40,476 bases of DNA, from the NCBI GenBank assembly GCA_965223305.1, contig CBDCWT010000033.1:1-40476 (forward strand). Reading direction: 5' to 3'. Below, piece after piece: positions 8,291 to 16,108 of the stretch. How positions within the stretch are numbered: the first letter of the stretch is position 1; every line of letters starts with the position of its first letter. Position numbers and translations under genes: made by a program. Origin of the DNA: CBDCWT01 sp965223305. Its GTDB lineage: Bacteria; Planctomycetota; Planctomycetia; Pirellulales; Pirellulaceae. The notes beneath the pieces are model-generated. The model ran no database searches. It was not told where the DNA came from and worked only from the letters and a program-made list of their open reading frames with translations.

Positions 8291-8559
8291 GAGGCAAAGG
8301 CAACCTCAAAAACTTACGCTTCGCGCGCTGACGATTGAGGCGAAACGCACAACTACGCTTCCAGTTCCGATTGATGGAAGTCGCAACTTCCTCAAACCGC
8401 CACAGCACGTCCTGCTGCGTGCGCGGGCTAAAAAACCGTTGCATTCCTTCCAGCCGACGCTATGTTTACGGTTACTATTTGGATATCTACATCCATAGAT
8501 TGGTTACCGTCGGGCATTTGGAGTTGTTCTTTTTGGTTCCCACGAGTTTAGGAGTTCTC

Positions 8560-8979
8560 ATGATGAAACGATTATTGTATGTCGGAGTTGCCATGGCTGC
8601 GGCTGCGCTCGTAACACTCTCGGCGACGGCTCAAATCAAGAAAGGCAAGACCCGTTTGGCACTTACGAAGCAAATCATGGGTGGACTGGTGAAACCGCAC
8701 TGTGCTGCGATCGGAGAAGGTACCAAGACCGCTCCGGCAGACGACAAGGCGTGGGATGCGCTCGCGACGCATGCTGCGCTGCTAAACGAAGCGAGCTACC
8801 TCTTGATGGACGACGGCCGCTGCCCGGACGCAGACTGGGCAAATGCCTGCAAGACGCTCCGCGCCGGCAGCGAGGCCGTCATGGCGAAGGTAGAAGCCAA
8901 AGATGCGGCAGGTGCTGCAGAGGAGTTTAAGAAGATCACCCAGTCCTGTGCTGCCTGTCACAAGGCGCACAAGAAATAG
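8560..8979 (+). CDS. Cytochrome c'-like (class II) exported monohaem protein
   Basis: The 139-residue protein has an N-terminal signal peptide (MMKRLLYVGVAMAAAALV, cleavage likely after SATA) and a single haem motif, CAACH, at residues 130-134, six residues before the end. A C-terminal haem site in a small, Ala-rich, helical protein is the hallmark of class II cytochromes c (cytochrome c' or c-556), which form four-helix bundles. Known cytochromes c' bind NO. The start is ATG 8560 with TAGGAG just upstream; an in-frame ATG at 8335 would read through repeat DNA and precede the signal peptide. Two other cysteines (C48 and C88) and C97 might form a disulphide. The gene ends 3 bp from the end of the convergent monohaem gene. 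Confidence 0.8.
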   Translation: MMKRLLYVGVAMAAAALVTLSATAQIKKGKTRLALTKQIMGGLVKPHCAAIGEGTKTAPADDKAWDALATHAALLNEASYLLMDDGRCPDADWANACKTLRAGSEAVMAKVEAKDAAGAAEEFKKITQSCAACHKAHKK

Positions 8980-8982
8980 CAG

Positions 8983-9423
8983 TTAATCGCGAATCGACTT
9001 GGCGCCGGCGGCCGGCGGCAGGCCGTGAGCCTTGAACAGCTCACCATAGGTCTTGCCGTCGGGCGTCTTGATCGACTCGGCTTTCTTGAACGCCTGTTCA
9101 AGCTCCTTGACCAGCTTCGTCTCCTCGGCCTTCTTCGCATCGCGCCCGCCCTTGCGGGCGGCGTCGATGCGGTCCTTGGCGACGCCATCGATCAGCTGCG
9201 AGAGCTGCCAGCCATAGTGGTTGAGGACGTCCTTTTTCTTGCCCTTGATGTGACAGGTGTAGCAACCGGCCTTGCGGAAGGTGGCTTGGAACGTCTCGTC
9301 TTCGCTTGCTTTAACGTACTTCTCGTCAAATGCTTTCTTGAAAGGCGAGATCGCCAGTGCGGCGCCGGGGGCGAAACCGGCCGCTACAACAGTCGCCAAG
9401 GTCAAGAATGGACGCCACTTCAT
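8983..9423 (-). CDS. Small exported monohaem cytochrome c protein
   Basis: The 146-residue protein starts with a signal peptide (MKWRPFLTLATVVAAGF, cleavage near AALA). A single haem motif, CYTCH, sits at residues 54-58, and the rest is Lys-rich and helical with no other recognised domain. The distal ligand cannot be assigned. ATG 9423 is preceded by AGGAG at a good spacing. A strong promoter (TTGACA, 18 bp, TAGTAT) lies about 75 bases upstream inside a palindrome shared with the divergent gene. The family appears confined to planctomycetes and relatives as far as I recognise; its electron partner is unknown. Confidence 0.75.
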   Translation of the reverse strand: MKWRPFLTLATVVAAGFAPGAALAISPFKKAFDEKYVKASEDETFQATFRKAGCYTCHIKGKKKDVLNHYGWQLSQLIDGVAKDRIDAARKGGRDAKKAEETKLVKELEQAFKKAESIKTPDGKTYGELFKAHGLPPAAGAKSIRD

Positions 9424-9494
9424 GAGGGTGATCTCCTGTGCGAAGGCGCGCGGGTAGGGGGCAATCGCAAGTTCGTTGCCGTCGCGCTGGTAAG

Positions 9495-9535
9495 CTTGAC
9501 ATCCATACTAACATAAAGGATATTCGGATGTCAAG
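9495..9535. promoter_or_regulatory. Palindrome with two overlapping antiparallel promoters
   Basis: CTTGACATCC (9495-9504) and GGATGTCAAG (9526-9535) are perfect 10-bp inverted arms with a 21-bp spacer. On the plus strand TTGACA (9496-9501) is followed after 17 bp by GATATT (9519-9524). On the minus strand TTGACA (9534-9529) is followed after 18 bp by TAGTAT (9510-9505). Both predicted promoters occupy the same 40 bp and serve the two divergent haem-protein genes, so polymerase could use only one at a time. Confidence 0.6.
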
Positions 9536-9615
9536 GTCCTAATATAAGCGATGCAGGTCATATAAGCGATACCGGTCGCCGAAATGGCCCGCAGCTGCCC
9601 AAGGGGTCAGAAGGT

Positions 9616-11058
9616 ATGACACGAGTGCTCTTTTTGGCGTGGCAATTCACCACGATTGTCGCGTTACGGCCAGGAATTGGCGTGGCGGGGCTCGCCGGAG
9701 CTTGGAGAACTTGCTCTGAAACACCCCTTCCACTGGGTGGCGGCGAGATACCGTGCCCTCGCAACTGGCGGCAGCTGCCGCGATGGCTGCTGTTGGTTGT
9801 GGCCGGGTTGTGGAGCTCGGTGGGTCGGGCCCAAGTCGACTTCGAGCAACCGCCGATTGCGTATATGGAGTCCTCGCCCGACGACCCGGTCTCCAGATTG
9901 CAGGAACGGATCCAGGCCGGCGAGTTGCAGCTGGCCTACGACGAGCAGACCGGATATCTCAAGTCGGTGTTAGAGGCGCTGGCGGTGCCCATCTCGTCCC
10001 AGGCGCTTGTGTTTTCCAAAACAAGCTTTCAGCTGAGGCGCATCTCGCCACGCAGCCCGCGCGCGCTCTATTTTGACGACGAAGTCTACGTGGGCTGGGT
10101 CCCAGGTGGTGATGTCATCGAGCTCTCGGCGGTCGACCCGCAGTTGGGCGCGAATTTTTATACGCTCAGCCAACAGCGCAGCGATCATCCCGAGTTCCGT
10201 CGCAACACGCATCAATGCCTGCAGTGCCATGGCTCGTCGCTCACCAAAGGAGTGCCCGGGCACCTAGTGAGGAGCGTCTACACGCAACCTGACGGTCAAC
10301 CGATCTTCGGAGCTGGCACCTATCTTTCGGATCACAGCAGCCCGCTCAAACAACGCTGGGGTGGCTGGTACGTGACCGGTGAACATGGATCGCAACGACA
10401 TCTCGGTAACCTGCTGATCCGCGACCTCGACAACCCGCGCGACCTGAATCTGGACGAAGGCGCAAACACGACTGACCTAACGCCCTACTTTCGCACGTCG
10501 AGATACCTGTCGGTGCACAGCGACATCGTGGCGCTGATGGTACTGGAACACCAAACGATGATGCAAAACCTGATAACAAGAGCTAACTTCTTGACGCGTG
10601 CAGCGTTACACGACGCGGTGGTGATCAACGAGATGCTGGGGCGTCCAGCGGATTATTACTCAGAATCGACCAAGCGACGCGTCCACAACGCGGCAGAGCC
10701 GGTGGTCCAGCATCTGTTGTTCTGCGGCGAGACGCGCCTGACTGAGCCGATTAGCGGCACCTCGGGCTTTACGGCACAATTCTCAGCCAGTGGCCGGCAG
10801 GATGGCCAAGGTCGCTCGCTGCGCCAATTCGATCTCCGCAGCCGACTATTCAAGTTCCCCTGCAGCTACGTCATCCACTCTCGCTCGTTCGACCGGTTGC
10901 CCGCAGTGGTGAAAGACCGCATCTACCGTCGTCTATGGGAGGTGCTCATCGGAGAGGACACGACGGACGAGTTTCAGCAGCTGACCGCTGACGACCGCCA
11001 GGCGATTCTAGAAATCCTGCGCGATACAAAAACGGGCTTGCCGGCATACTGGCGTTGA
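9616..11058 (+). CDS. Exported monohaem protein of unknown function
   Basis: This 480-residue protein has one haem motif, CLQCH, at residues 201-205 (HQCLQCHGSS), and no other domain that I recognise. A hydrophobic stretch, RWLLLVVAGLWSSVGRAQ (residues 56-73), looks like a signal peptide ending at A-x-A-like GRAQ, but it begins 55 residues after the first ATG. The true start may therefore be internal at a non-ATG codon, or the leader is unusually long; AAGGGG and GAAGG lie before ATG 9616. Residues 210-330 hold a repeated aromatic, Gly-rich region (SVYTQPDGQPIFGAGTY). It is divergent from the small monohaem gene and probably shares its control region. Similar proteins occur with planctomycete exported cytochromes; function unknown. 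Confidence 0.7.
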   Translation: MTRVLFLAWQFTTIVALRPGIGVAGLAGAWRTCSETPLPLGGGEIPCPRNWRQLPRWLLLVVAGLWSSVGRAQVDFEQPPIAYMESSPDDPVSRLQERIQAGELQLAYDEQTGYLKSVLEALAVPISSQALVFSKTSFQLRRISPRSPRALYFDDEVYVGWVPGGDVIELSAVDPQLGANFYTLSQQRSDHPEFRRNTHQCLQCHGSSLTKGVPGHLVRSVYTQPDGQPIFGAGTYLSDHSSPLKQRWGGWYVTGEHGSQRHLGNLLIRDLDNPRDLNLDEGANTTDLTPYFRTSRYLSVHSDIVALMVLEHQTMMQNLITRANFLTRAALHDAVVINEMLGRPADYYSESTKRRVHNAAEPVVQHLLFCGETRLTEPISGTSGFTAQFSASGRQDGQGRSLRQFDLRSRLFKFPCSYVIHSRSFDRLPAVVKDRIYRRLWEVLIGEDTTDEFQQLTADDRQAILEILRDTKTGLPAYWR

Positions 11059-11065
11059 GATCTCA

Positions 11066-11280
11066 GGCCCCGCGCGACGCTCCTGTGGAGCCGTTTTATG
11101 GCGCGCGCGGCTCGGCGGGAGCCTCGCCCTCCCGGTTGGTTCTCGGCAACAGGACGGGGTACGCTCTCGGGGCAGCGAATCAGTTGGGAGGGCGACGCTC
11201 CTGCGGAGCCGTTCTTGGCGCACCGCGCGGCTCGGCGGGAGCCTCGCCCTCCCGGGTCGTTTTCGGCAACAGGACGGGGT
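11066..11280. repeat. Two tandem long-hairpin repeats between convergent genes
   Basis: Two copies of a unit of about 90 bp end at 11160 and 11280, a period near 120 bp. Each has an arm containing GCGACGCTCCTG and GGAGCCG and a facing arm GCTCGGCGGGAGCCTCGCCC, giving an imperfect stem of about 26 bp, followed by GGCAACAGGACGGGGT. The pair fills the gap between the convergent haem-protein and protoglobin genes and could act as a bidirectional terminator. Related copies are at 17570 and 25730. Confidence 0.8.
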
Positions 11281-11315
11281 CCTCCCGAATCGCTTTCGAC
11301 ATTAGAACCCCCCTT

Positions 11316-11909
11316 TCACTCGGTCTTTAGAGGCACCTCGTGTTGATAGTGTCGATTGACAAAGTCGTTCTGAATCCAGAGTAACTTGTTGAAGGCACGG
11401 ATCGTCTGCATGGCGACCGCCGGCTCGATCGGCCACTGGGAGATTGCCTCCACCAACACGTCCGAGAGCGCTCCCATCAGCGCGTTCATTTGGACTAAAG
11501 GGACGTCGATTTCCGCATTACCGGCTTTCGGCGTGTGCATCTTGCCGACCATGTCTAGATACAGCACCATTTTCGCGTCGTAGGCGCGACCGATGAGCTG
11601 CATGAAGTAACGGTTGAGATGGTCCTTGCGGAACTGCACTTGGGGATGAGTAGACGTCAACTCAGCGGTGTTGCCGGGTAGCTCACCGTCATACCCATGC
11701 TGGCGGGGCACAAAGTGCCGTGCCGAGGCGTCGTAGCTCAACAGCTTCTGGTAGGTCTTTTCGACGAGTTCGGGGATGCGCGGCCCGAGATGCGGGGCGC
11801 CGGCCTGAATCAGCCGCACCTCCTCGGGCCCAAACCCCACAAAGTCAGCCAGATAGTCGTACCTATACTGTGGATCGGACTCGAGCCGATCTTCGTCAAT
11901 CTCTTTCAT
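11316..11909 (-). CDS. Protoglobin-domain haem protein
   Basis: The protein has 197 residues from ATG 11909; an in-frame TTG at 11918 would add three. The sequence YDYLADFVGFGPEEVRLIQ and the following helices match the protoglobin fold, the single-domain relative of globin-coupled sensors. MVGKMHTP contains the histidine best placed to be the proximal (F8) haem ligand. No signal peptide or attached signalling domain is present, so it acts as a free haem protein in the cytoplasm. Protoglobins bind O2, CO and NO. It follows the hcp gene by 46 bp on the same strand, which indicates an operon and suggests a role in NO handling or sensing. The assignment is by motif reading only. Confidence 0.85.
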   Translation of the reverse strand: MKEIDEDRLESDPQYRYDYLADFVGFGPEEVRLIQAGAPHLGPRIPELVEKTYQKLLSYDASARHFVPRQHGYDGELPGNTAELTSTHPQVQFRKDHLNRYFMQLIGRAYDAKMVLYLDMVGKMHTPKAGNAEIDVPLVQMNALMGALSDVLVEAISQWPIEPAVAMQTIRAFNKLLWIQNDFVNRHYQHEVPLKTE

Positions 11910-11955
11910 CGGTTGCAATAGCCTTTGACTCGCGGCACGCTCTCGAACGCCAGCG

Positions 11956-13242
11956 CTACGCGGAAAGTTCTACCAGCTCGGCCGGCGGCTCACTCTCGAT
12001 CAACTTCAAATCAAACTTGTCTTGCAGTATTTGAAAGACGTTGGGAGAGACAAAAGCGGGTGGCACTGGGCCGACACGTATCCCCTTCACATCCAAGGCG
12101 AGCAGGCTCAGCAGGACGGCTACCGCCTTTTGTTCGAACCAGGACAGTACGATTTCCAACGGCAGGTCGTTCACCCCACAATCAAACGCCTTGGAGAGAG
12201 CGAGAGCCACTTGGACCGCGCCATAGGCGTCGTTGCATTGGCCCATGTCCAGCAGCCGCGGAAGACCGGCGACGGTGCCATAGTCGTGGTCGCGGATTCG
12301 GTACTTGCCGCAACCAAGCGTGAGAATGATCGACTCGGCCGGTGAGGACTCGGCTAACCTGGTGTAGTAGTTGCGTCCAGCTTCGGCGCCGTCGCAGCCG
12401 CCGATCAAGTAAAACCGTTTCACTTGGCCGGACTTGACCGCTTCGACGACCTTCTCAGCAAGTCCCAGGATCACGCTGTGATGGAACCCGATGGTCGATT
12501 CTCGCACCTTGTTCTCAGGTAGTGGCGGGCAGCTCTTGGCCTGCTCGATGACGGGTGTGAAATCGTCGTCTTTAAGCCGCGTGCCACCTGGCACGGCAGT
12601 CACCCGCGTGGTAAATAGCCGGCCCGCATAGGTGTCGGAGGGGATCAACACGCAGTTGGTTGTACCCAGAATCGGCCCCGAGAAGCTGGGAAACTCCCAC
12701 TGTTGGTTTTGCCACGGACCACCGTAGTGCCCAGCAAGATGCGAATGCTTTTTCAACTCAGGATAGCTGTGCGCGGGGAGCATCTCGCCGTGGGTGTAAA
12801 CGTTGATTCCCTGGCCTGCCGTCTGATCTAATAGATTCGCTAGGTCGAGCATATCGTGGCCTGTGACTAGGATGCCCGGGCCGTTTTTCGTGCCTTCGTA
12901 GACGGTCGTCGGTTCCGGCACACCGAACCGTTCCGTATGCCCCTGATCGAGCATCTCCATCACACGGATGTTCTTGCGTCCGCACTCTAGGACGAGTTCG
13001 AACAGGCTGTCGAGATCGAAGTTGACGTTCGTGACCGTCGCGAACAGGGCCTCCTCGACAAAGCCATCAACCTCCTCGTCAACCTTGCCCAGTCGCCGGG
13101 CGTGATGGGCGTAGGCCGCCATTCCCTTTACACCGTAGAGCAGGATTTCCTGCAGCGACTGCATGTCCGGGTCCTTCCCGCACACACCAATGTCCGTACA
13201 CCCGACACCGTTCTGGGTCTGTTCACACTGATTGCAAAACAT
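11956..13242 (-). CDS. hcp: Hybrid-cluster protein (hydroxylamine reductase type), short form
   Basis: The 428-residue protein has the N-terminal Fe-S motif C3-x2-C6-x8-C15-x5-C21, the spacing of [4Fe-4S] (class I/III) Hcp. Residues expected to bind the hybrid cluster are all visible: VTGHD (His), GEMLPAHSYP (Glu), TNCVLIP, GGCDG, LGCGKYR and GQCND (four Cys) and WFEQKAV (Glu). Hcp reduces NO to N2O in characterised systems and was first named hydroxylamine reductase. At 428 residues it is about 120 shorter than the Escherichia coli form, consistent with the class III deletion after the N-terminal cysteines. ATG 13242 has AAAGGAAGACC upstream and is better than GTG 13272. No Hcr reductase gene is nearby. 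It leads an operon with protoglobin. Confidence 0.95.
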   Translation of the reverse strand: MFCNQCEQTQNGVGCTDIGVCGKDPDMQSLQEILLYGVKGMAAYAHHARRLGKVDEEVDGFVEEALFATVTNVNFDLDSLFELVLECGRKNIRVMEMLDQGHTERFGVPEPTTVYEGTKNGPGILVTGHDMLDLANLLDQTAGQGINVYTHGEMLPAHSYPELKKHSHLAGHYGGPWQNQQWEFPSFSGPILGTTNCVLIPSDTYAGRLFTTRVTAVPGGTRLKDDDFTPVIEQAKSCPPLPENKVRESTIGFHHSVILGLAEKVVEAVKSGQVKRFYLIGGCDGAEAGRNYYTRLAESSPAESIILTLGCGKYRIRDHDYGTVAGLPRLLDMGQCNDAYGAVQVALALSKAFDCGVNDLPLEIVLSWFEQKAVAVLLSLLALDVKGIRVGPVPPAFVSPNVFQILQDKFDLKLIESEPPAELVELSA

Positions 13243-13850
13243 GGTCTTCCTTTCGCGAGTGGAATCTTGCACTCAAATTGGGGGCTTGTCGGCAAGGCGG
13301 GCGCTACTACGTAGCCGGAGAACCGCGACGGCTGCTCCGCACCGAGCGAGCGGATCGCCTTCAGCGGTATAAGGCATGTGCGAGCGTGCAAACGGTGTGC
13401 CGCGACCTAGGGCTGAGGAACCGTGGGCTAACGCCCAGCGGCTGATTTGGAGCGTAGCCGAACTCGCCAGAGTTTGGCGGAATGCATGAAGCGTAAAAGC
13501 TGCACCGCCTCCGAGCCGTCTGCTCACGTGTCGTTTTCGTGTTTACTCTGCTTGGGGCGGACGGCACACGGAGTGTGCCTGCTACATTAATCGGCCTACG
13601 TTTTCGGGAGAGGCAAACCCTCCCCGGACGCTACGCGTCCGACCCTCCCGCGAGAGCGGGAGGGTGAGGTGGATGCTGGTGGAGCGCCGATTCGTGCCAA
13701 ATTCTGGCGAATTCGGCTACAAGCAGTCGTTAACGGCGTCTGCCCCTCAGTTGGACGACTCCTTAGTCACTGCACCGCGGCTCAGAATCGGCTATTTTGA
13801 AACCCGGAGGGAGCGAGTTGCTGAGGTCGCCCGCGATCTCGAGGGGTGTG
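13243..13850. repeat. Mosaic of dispersed hairpin repeats
   Basis: No gene is seen in this stretch. It contains, in order: the unit AACCGTGGGCTAACGCCCAG plus CGGCTGAT (13419-13446); GTAGCCGAACTCGCCAGAGT plus TTGGCGG (13454-13480); the palindrome GGCACACGGAGTGTGCC (13563-13579); a GC-rich unit, ACCCTCCCCGGACGC to GCGGGAGGGT (about 13617-13665); and an inverted GTAGCC copy (13697-13720). Open frames here translate repeats. Confidence 0.8.
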
Positions 13851-13881
13851 CGTTTTGCCGCGCCGGAGGCGCGGCAAAACG
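13851..13881. repeat. Perfect 14-bp stem hairpin
   Basis: CGTTTTGCCGCGCC (13851-13864) and GGCGCGGCAAAACG (13868-13881) pair perfectly around a GGA loop, and one more G-C pair extends the stem. It lies 95 bp upstream of the reductase gene. No T-run follows on either strand, so it is not a classical terminator. Confidence 0.8.
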
Positions 13882-13976
13882 CGCGCTTCAAGAGAAACTG
13901 AAAGCGTCGGTCGCAGGCGTTCTCGGCGCTCACTTCCTCACGCCTCTTTTCTAATGGCACTCTCACGCCCGATCCT

Positions 13977-15227
13977 ATGGTCAACCTCCCAGCAGACGGT
14001 AACAAGTTCGACATCATCGTCTGGGGCGCAACAGGTTTCGTGGGTCGGCGGGTAGTGCACCAGTTGGCGACACGCTACGGTGCCACCGAGCTGCGGTGGG
14101 CGCTTGGTGGGCGGAATCCAGCCAAGCTGGCGGCGGTGCGGGCGCAACTTGGACCTGGCGCAGCGAATGCCCCCATCATCACGGGCGACAGCCACGACAC
14201 GGCCGCTTTAGAAACACTGGTTAAGGCCACCAAAGTCGTCTGTACGACGGTCGGGCCATACGCCAAGTACGGGTCCCCACTTCTGGCTGCCTGCGCCCGC
14301 CACGGCACACACTACTGTGACATCACGGGCGAACCTCACTGGATGCGGAAGATGATCGACGCGCATCAGACCGAGGCTCAGCGGAGCGGCGCCCGCATCG
14401 TGCACGCCTGCGGCTTCGACTCCATCCCTTCCGACATGGGTGTGTTCTTCTTGCAGCGAGAGGCACTGCAGCTGCATGGCGCGCCGTGCTCGCACATTAA
14501 GCTCCGCGTCCAGCAGATGGCGAGTGGTTTCAGTGGTGGCACGCCGGCAAGTTTGATGTACGCAATGCAGCAAAGAACGCGAGACGCGTCCATGATGCGC
14601 GTCATGCGGGATCCGTACGGTCTTAATCCCCCAGATCAGCAAAGCGGACCCGATCGCCTGCAAACGATGATGGTGGGCTACGACCATGAACTGCGCGCCT
14701 GGACGTGGCCTTTTCTGATGAGCCCGGTCAACACCAAAGTCGTCCGCCGGACGAACGCGCTGCTAGGTTATCCGTACGGCAGAGAGTTTCGTTATGAAGA
14801 GGCCATGCTGGCCGGGCGAGGTCCGCTAGGTTGGGCCGTCGCGGTGAGTCGTTGGCTGCGCGCAGCCGCGTTCATGCTGGCGGCGACCGCAAGTCCCACC
14901 CGCTGGTTGCTGACCAAATGTCTGTTGCCCCGGTCCGGCCAAGGCCCCAGTCAGAACGAGCTGGCGGACGGTTCGTACGACCTGATTTTGGTCGGCGCGC
15001 TGGCTGGTGGAGAGCGGATGCGTGCTCGAGTTCAAGGCCAAGGGCACCCGGCCACGGAGTCCACTGCCAGAATGTTGGTGGAGTCGGCCGTCTGTTTAGC
15101 AGAGGACTCGGCGCGGCTCACCGTGCCCGGCGGCATCTGGACTCCCGCTTCGGCCATGGGTGAATTGTTGCTGAAGCGGCTTGTCTCGAACGCAGGTTTG
15201 AGTTTTGAAATCTTGTCTGCTGACTAG
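13977..15227 (+). CDS. Saccharopine dehydrogenase family (trans-acting enoyl reductase-like) protein
   Basis: The 416-residue protein begins with a Rossmann fold, FDIIVWGATGFVGRRVV, where GATGFVG binds the NAD(P) phosphates, and continues with CTTVGPYAKYGSPLLAACA and HYCDITGE, blocks typical of the saccharopine-dehydrogenase-like/trans-acting enoyl reductase family. The C-terminal half contains a hydrophobic stretch (AAFMLAATASPTRWLLTK, about residue 295), often membrane-associated in this family. Length is typical. Despite the family name such proteins rarely act in lysine metabolism; lipid or polyketide reduction is the usual inference. No clear operon partner: the next gene is 248 bp away. 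Confidence 0.85.
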   Translation: MVNLPADGNKFDIIVWGATGFVGRRVVHQLATRYGATELRWALGGRNPAKLAAVRAQLGPGAANAPIITGDSHDTAALETLVKATKVVCTTVGPYAKYGSPLLAACARHGTHYCDITGEPHWMRKMIDAHQTEAQRSGARIVHACGFDSIPSDMGVFFLQREALQLHGAPCSHIKLRVQQMASGFSGGTPASLMYAMQQRTRDASMMRVMRDPYGLNPPDQQSGPDRLQTMMVGYDHELRAWTWPFLMSPVNTKVVRRTNALLGYPYGREFRYEEAMLAGRGPLGWAVAVSRWLRAAAFMLAATASPTRWLLTKCLLPRSGQGPSQNELADGSYDLILVGALAGGERMRARVQGQGHPATESTARMLVESAVCLAEDSARLTVPGGIWTPASAMGELLLKRLVSNAGLSFEILSAD

Positions 15228-15475
15228 AGAGATCAGCCTCCCGCCGGCGCTCTGACTCGAGGTCCGGCTGGTTCAGTTTTCCTGAAATTCGGCCAAGCTT
15301 GTTCATCCAGCCTATTCCTTGTGATCGCCAGATGTGGGATCATAGAGGGTCGTCTCGTTTGTCCGTTCCGGACTAATGGCGTGCTGACGATCGGAGCCGG
15401 TTACATCGCTAGCTGGCTCAGTCGTCTGTTTCTTTGGCGTGGGCAGCCAGTCAAGAATCCAGGGACATAGTTGGT

Positions 15476-16108
15476 ATGTACAATACTCCGATCGGAGTAC
15501 GGGTGCTCGAGGGGGCCGAGCGTCGTCTCTTTATTGCGGCACTAGACTGTCTGATCGACCTTTGGGTCGACGGTGAAGCCCACACCGGAGTCCGCGTCTT
15601 CGACGAGCTCCAGAGGAATCAGCAGCTGGCGGCGCTTTACTTGGTCGGCCGATCAATCCTTGACCCGGCCGCGTCTCCTTTACACCAGACGGCCGAATTG
15701 GAGGCGACCCTGGCGGCAATCTACAAGTTCCTGCACCAGACTGTACATGCCGAGGTAGAAACCGAAGACGATGACGCGGAACAGAGCTGGCGCGAGATGG
15801 TGTCGGAGGCGGGACAGCAGTTCCAGCTGGTCGTGCCGTCCATCGATTGCACCGACGCGAGTCAATGGGATTGGGTTGTCGAGTGCCTGGCGGACAAGGT
15901 GTTTTGGGATGCCGACTGGGAAATGCAGGAGGCGTACCTCGATGCTCAACCTCGCACGGGCGCAGTGGGCAAAGAGCAGCTAGGAATTGCCACCGACTAT
16001 TTCACGAGCGTCGTACCCGATCCTCGGGATGATGAGGCCCCAAGGCTGCTCGACAAACTGCGACGCATGACGGTCGAGGTCAGAGAGACTCCGAAAAGAC
16101 GCCCATGA
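15476..16108 (+). CDS. Conserved protein of unknown function
   Basis: This 210-residue protein is not recognised. It starts at ATG 15476 (MYNTPIGVRVLEGAERRLFI) with AGGGA about 12 bases upstream; an in-frame TTG at 15434 would add 14 residues but has no better signal. It is acidic and mostly helical, without a signal peptide or membrane segment, so probably cytoplasmic. Its 3' end overlaps the convergent SGNH hydrolase gene by 29 bp. The 15228-15475 gap before it holds nothing that I recognise. Confidence 0.65.
   Translation: MYNTPIGVRVLEGAERRLFIAALDCLIDLWVDGEAHTGVRVFDELQRNQQLAALYLVGRSILDPAASPLHQTAELEATLAAIYKFLHQTVHAEVETEDDDAEQSWREMVSEAGQQFQLVVPSIDCTDASQWDWVVECLADKVFWDADWEMQEAYLDAQPRTGAVGKEQLGIATDYFTSVVPDPRDDEAPRLLDKLRRMTVEVRETPKRRP

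Noticed and set aside
11055..11346. Small open frames between the haem-protein and protoglobin genes
   Set aside because: They translate the tandem hairpin repeats (recurring SAGASPS-type peptides).
13851..13881. Rho-independent terminator
   Set aside because: The hairpin has no T-run on either strand and no gene ends near it.
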